From Phycisphaerae bacterium (GTDB taxonomy: Bacteria; Planctomycetota; Phycisphaerae; Sedimentisphaerales; Anaerohalosphaeraceae), in assembly GCA_021736615.1 (NCBI GenBank), contig JAIPFN010000007.1, positions 1 through 7,741 of the forward strand: 7,741 nt of DNA. The letters are read 5' to 3'. The position numbers and the translations under genes were made by a program. Positions 5,542 to 7,741 of this stretch are shown one piece after another. Below the pieces are notes generated by a model. The model did no database searches. It had not been told where the DNA came from and saw only the letters and a list, made by a program, of their open reading frames with translations. Numbering within the stretch: the first letter of the stretch is position 1; the number at the start of each line of letters is the position of its first letter.

Positions 5542-5775
5542 ATTGTAACTAATCCATGCCTGAGAGCAAGCCACAACAGACTGTTTTGTTTTTGGTTTTG
5601 ATACATAATTGTAACTAATCCATGCCTGAGAGCAAGCCACAACCGACGAACGCCTGCGACTATAACGATATGAATTGTAACTAATCCATGCCTGAGAGCA
5701 AGCCACAACAAAACAGTGCGGCTAACGGCTAAAGGCTAAATTGTAACTAATCCATGCCTGAGAGCAAGCCACAAC
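5542..5775 (-). CRISPR. Type II-C CRISPR array: 4 repeats of 36 bp, 3 spacers of 30 bp
   Basis: Repeats are at 5542-5577, 5608-5643, 5674-5709 and 5740-5775. All four are identical. In plus-strand sense they begin ATTGTAACTAATCC and end AAGCCACAAC. Spacers are at 5578-5607, 5644-5673 and 5710-5739, each exactly 30 bp. Read on the minus strand the repeat starts GTTGTGGC and ends GTTACAAT, the polarity of type II-C repeats such as that of Neisseria. The tracrRNA anti-repeat pairs only with that strand. The array therefore should be read from about 5775 toward cas2. With no degenerate end repeat, the older end cannot be told from the newer. No spacer matches anything else in the window that I can see. 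Confidence 0.98.
5740..5767 (-). promoter_or_regulatory. Promoter-like element inside the CRISPR repeat (shown for the outermost copy)
   Basis: Minus-strand TTGCTC (5767-5762) and TACAAT (5745-5740), 16 bases apart, form a weak -35 and a good -10 ending at the repeat-spacer border. The same element exists in the other three repeats. Transcripts would start about six or seven bases inside the spacer, as known for the repeat-borne promoters of Neisseria meningitidis type II-C arrays. The assignment by analogy is an inference. Confidence 0.5.
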
Positions 5776-5802
5776 AATATTCTAATTTTCTTTCGTGTGA
5801 AT

Positions 5803-5820
5803 GGGGGGGGGGGGGGGGGG
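5803..5820. repeat. Homopolymer G18
   Basis: There are eighteen G in a row on the plus strand, hence C18 on the array's sense strand, 27 bases upstream of the first transcribed repeat. Such tracts are slippage-prone and are used for phase variation in some bacteria. This one is non-coding, so any effect would be on transcription or DNA structure. Its exact length may be a sequencing estimate. Confidence 0.9.
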
Positions 5821-5829
5821 TAATTGTTT

Positions 5830-5861
5830 TTGTGGGTTTTTGGGCACCCACAAGGGGTGCC
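5830..5861. repeat. Two mutually exclusive inverted repeats
   Basis: Pair one: TTGTGGGT (5830-5837) with ACCCACAA (5846-5853), 8 bp, loop 8. Pair two: GGCACCC (5843-5849) with GGGTGCC (5855-5861), 7 bp, loop 5. They share 5846-5849, so only one can form. Neither is followed by a T tract on the plus strand. It could be an interspersed palindrome, a transcription barrier between the array and the GLUG gene, or a switch-like structure. Confidence 0.55.
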
Positions 5862-5915
5862 TCTACCAGGCTATTGAAAAAAATGAGGACTTTTTGAGTA
5901 TTGTGGAATCTTTTC

Positions 5916-5944
5916 TTGTATATTGGCGGTGAACGTTGTATAAT
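5916..5944 (+). promoter_or_regulatory. Probable promoter of the GLUG-repeat gene
   Basis: A perfect -10 TATAAT (5939-5944) is preceded at 17 bases by a weak -35 TTGTAT (5916-5921). A start near 5951 gives a leader of about 80 nt. The gene thus appears to be transcribed on its own, separate from the CRISPR locus. Confidence 0.55.
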
Positions 5945-6030
5945 ATGAGACGCTGGTGATTTTGGTGATTGGGACGGGTTCGGGTCAGTTTAAGTTTCGT
6001 AACTTCAGTGGTCAATTTAGGAGATAAGGT

Positions 6031-7741
6031 ATGTTGAAAAGTGGTTTATTATCGGACTTTGGCGGACAGGTTTTTATTATTGCATTATTGGTTCTTTTTT
6101 CTGGTTCTGTTTTTGGGGCGGGAGTCTATGACGGGGGAAACGGTACTGCGGAAAATCCATTTAAGATACGGACGGCTGCGCAGATTGACGAACTTGGCAA
6201 CCATGAAGAGGACTGGGGTAAGTGTTTTGTTTTGACCGATGATATTTCTCTTGGGGGGAAGTATTATTATTCGGCAGTTATTGCGCCGCATAAAAAACGA
6301 TTGGCGGGACCTTTTAACGGCAAGGCGTTTTCGGGAGTTTTTGACGGTGCCGGACATGTGATAAGAAACATGTGGATCGATGCCGAAGACGCACAGAATA
6401 ATAATTACCTTGGCCTGTTTGGAAAGATAGCCGGTTCTACGGCAGTGGTTAAAAACCTGAGTCTGCAGAATTTCTATATTTTTAACGGGCATTATTCCAC
6501 TTATTGCGGGGGGATATGCGGTTATAATAAATCCGGCACGATAAGCAACTGTTATGTCAGCGGTTCGATTTACTGCCATTCAAATCTTGGCGGTATTTGC
6601 GGGTTGAATAATGAAGGCGTAATCGATAATTGCAGTGGTTACGCATCATTCGACGATGCAGGGCTTTTGGCGGGGTTTGTCTGCGGAACCAATTTGAACG
6701 GAACAATAAGCAATTGCGACACATACGTATATATTTACAGCACGGATTACTCTGACTGCCTTGGCGGTGTTTGCGGAAGCAATGCCGGCGGAACAATAAT
6801 CAACTGCTATTCATCCGGGCAGGTTATGGCCGGCGAATTATCCGGTTATATCGGTGGTATTTGCGGCAGCAACGGCGGCAGCGGCAATCCTGGCGGGGAA
6901 ATTACAGATTGCTCCAGTAACTGCTCGATTATCGTTGGGGAATATTCAGACCATATCGGCGGTTTGTGCGGGAGCAACGGCAACAGCGAATATCCGGGCG
7001 GGGAAATTACGGGCTGCTATACTACAGGGAATATCTGGGCAGAGGCGAACTCAAGCATTTTCGGCGGTTTGTGCGGTGGGAACTATGAAGGAACCATCAG
7101 CGACTGCTATACGAGCGGTTTGGTCCGGGGCGAAGAAAGTTCAAATGTTTTTGGCGGTTTGTGCGGGGGGAACTATAGCGGTTCTATCGTTGACAGCTAT
7201 TCCGGAGGCTGGGTTAACGGCGGGTATGATTCAGGCTTTTTTGGCGGTTTGTGCGGGGATAATGACGGGGGTGAAATTATCGGCAGCTATTCGACCGGAT
7301 CGGTTACGGTGGGGGAAGAATCATATTATATCGGCGGGCTTTGCGGTTACAATAGTGATGCTTTGATCTCGGGCAGTTATGCGAACGGCAGGGTTGTGTG
7401 CGGAAGCGATTCAAGCAGTGTCGGGGGGCTTTGCGGGGTGAATTATTACGGGGCAATCAAGTATTGCTCGGCTATGGCAGATGTTAACGGGCTTGACTAT
7501 GTCGGCGGTTTGTGCGGTTTCAGTTATGAAGGTACGATTTCCAACAGCGATGCGAGCGGCTCTGTTTTCGGGGAAGACGGTTCCAGGGCATTAGGGGGGC
7601 TTTGCGGGTACAACTGTCGAAGTACGATAACCAACAGTTATTCGGAAGGGTTTGTCAGCGGCGGGGAACTTTCCAGCGGGCTTGGCGGTCTTTGCGGGGA
7701 TAACGATGAGGGAACCATCAGGAATTGTTATGCCACAGGTG
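6031..7741 (+). CDS. Secreted GLUG-motif repeat protein, 3' end beyond window
   Basis: The frame opens at ATG 6031 with AGGAG at 6019-6023 and stays open for 570 codons to the window edge. Residues 1-30 form a signal peptide: Lys3, then a hydrophobic core VFIIALLVLFSGSVFG, with cleavage likely near residue 29 or 30. Residues about 31-75 (YDGGNGTAENPFKIRTAAQ, then DELGNHEEDWGKCFVLTDDI) are the usual start of planctomycete secreted GLUG proteins. FSGVFDGAGHVIRNM and YLGLFGKI follow, then at least 14 repeats from residue 160, mostly about 30 aa apart, of the type GG(L/I/V)CGxNxGxIxxCY. Each would be one or two coils of a right-handed beta-solenoid. GLUG domains occur in surface and adhesin-like proteins and near M26 peptidases, but the biochemical role is unknown. 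The Val/Ala usual in the core motif is Cys in nearly every repeat. C-terminal features such as a PEP-CTERM anchor or dockerin lie outside the window. Confidence 0.88.
   Translation, partial: MLKSGLLSDFGGQVFIIALLVLFSGSVFGAGVYDGGNGTAENPFKIRTAAQIDELGNHEEDWGKCFVLTDDISLGGKYYYSAVIAPHKKRLAGPFNGKAFSGVFDGAGHVIRNMWIDAEDAQNNNYLGLFGKIAGSTAVVKNLSLQNFYIFNGHYSTYCGGICGYNKSGTISNCYVSGSIYCHSNLGGICGLNNEGVIDNCSGYASFDDAGLLAGFVCGTNLNGTISNCDTYVYIYSTDYSDCLGGVCGSNAGGTIINCYSSGQVMAGELSGYIGGICGSNGGSGNPGGEITDCSSNCSIIVGEYSDHIGGLCGSNGNSEYPGGEITGCYTTGNIWAEANSSIFGGLCGGNYEGTISDCYTSGLVRGEESSNVFGGLCGGNYSGSIVDSYSGGWVNGGYDSGFFGGLCGDNDGGEIIGSYSTGSVTVGEESYYIGGLCGYNSDALISGSYANGRVVCGSDSSSVGGLCGVNYYGAIKYCSAMADVNGLDYVGGLCGFSYEGTISNSDASGSVFGEDGSRALGGLCGYNCRSTITNSYSEGFVSGGELSSGLGGLCGDNDEGTIRNCYATG
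6508..7741 (+). repeat. Coding tandem repeats of the GLUG region (at least 14 units)
   Basis: The codons for the GG(L/I/V)CG core recur at about 6508, 6589, 6664, 6763, 6853, 6957, 7062, 7152, 7242, 7333, 7423, 7501, 7591 and 7683. The period is mostly close to 90 bases, with shorter units (about 75-81) and longer ones (about 105) mixed in. The third unit is divergent (AGFVCG). Bases GGCGGTTTGTGCGG are shared exactly among several units, so slippage or recombination could change the copy number. Confidence 0.85.

Larger units (their letters stand above)
5776..6030. other. Non-coding region between array and GLUG gene
   Basis: No supported gene lies here. The region contains, in order, 27 AT-rich bases upstream of the array in its transcription sense, an 18-base G run, two overlapping inverted repeats (5830-5861), a promoter for the GLUG gene and its leader. 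A separate array leader promoter on the minus strand is not clear; only a TAGAAT-like -10 close to the first repeat was noted, without a matching -35. Confidence 0.6.

Noticed and set aside
5485..5711. Minus-strand frames repeating WLALRHGLVT across the array
   Set aside because: They are translations of the 36-bp CRISPR repeats. The repetition comes from the array, not from a repeat protein.
5542..5775. Array transcribed on the plus strand together with the cas genes
   Set aside because: On the plus strand the crRNA would not be complementary to the tracrRNA, and the repeat polarity would be inverted relative to type II-C repeats.
5776..6030. A csn2 or cas4 gene, which would make the system II-A or II-B
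   Set aside because: No frame of suitable length or similarity lies between the array and the GLUG gene or next to cas2. The locus is II-C as far as the window shows.
6854..7366. Alanine-rich plus-strand frame inside the GLUG gene
   Set aside because: It is an out-of-frame reading of the GLUG repeats. The frame from ATG 6031 has a start site, a signal peptide and family motifs, and stays open to the window end.
1..7741. tRNA, rRNA, insertion sequence or prophage genes
   Set aside because: I saw no cloverleaf with a T-arm, no rRNA motif, no transposase and no phage frame. Inverted repeats here are short and do not flank a transposase.

Overview
The window reads as bacterial chromosome, most likely from a Planctomycetota lineage of the Phycisphaerae/Sedimentisphaerales kind, possibly a metagenome contig. 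This placement is an inference. It rests on a long secreted GLUG-repeat protein with a start typical of that group, a GH130 mannoside phosphorylase-like gene, and a stand-alone type II-C CRISPR locus. No rRNA or other phylogenetic marker is present.

Layout. Positions 1-588 hold the 3' end of a GH130 glycoside phosphorylase/hydrolase gene (+). Positions 589-1054 have no gene. They hold several hairpins, a T-rich stretch and blocks of 7- and 8-base tandem repeats. Positions 1055-1161 (-) encode a tracrRNA that is easy to recognise. It has a 36-nt anti-repeat matching the CRISPR repeat, a nexus-type hairpin and a strong intrinsic terminator. Its promoter lies inside the promoter of the divergently transcribed cas9. 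Then come cas9 (1230-4232, +, 1000 aa), cas1 (4277-5167, +) and cas2 (5164-5493, +, ATGA overlap with cas1), and 48 bp further a CRISPR array of four identical 36-bp repeats and three 30-bp spacers (5542-5775). No csn2 or cas4 is present, so the locus is type II-C. Positions 5776-6030 are non-coding and carry an 18-base G run, two mutually exclusive hairpins and a promoter. From 6031 to the end of the window runs a secreted cysteine-bearing GLUG-repeat protein, cut off by the window edge.

How it works together. Cas1 and Cas2 would capture spacers. The array is read on the minus strand, opposite to the cas genes, because the repeat has type II-C crRNA polarity (5' GTTG, 3' TACAAT) only on that strand. 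The crRNA repeat can pair with the tracrRNA anti-repeat over the full 36 nt: 29 Watson-Crick pairs, 4 G-U wobbles and 3 mismatches. This duplex is the expected guide complex for the compact Cas9, whose RuvC and HNH catalytic residues are all present. The system therefore looks complete and intact.

The most notable points are the interlocked cas9/tracrRNA promoters, a promoter-like element inside every CRISPR repeat, one spacer made largely of heptamer repeats related to a heptamer block beside the tracrRNA gene, and a G18 tract next to the array. I see no evidence for a wholly new class of system. The novelty lies in the regulatory architecture and in an uncharacterised compact Cas9.
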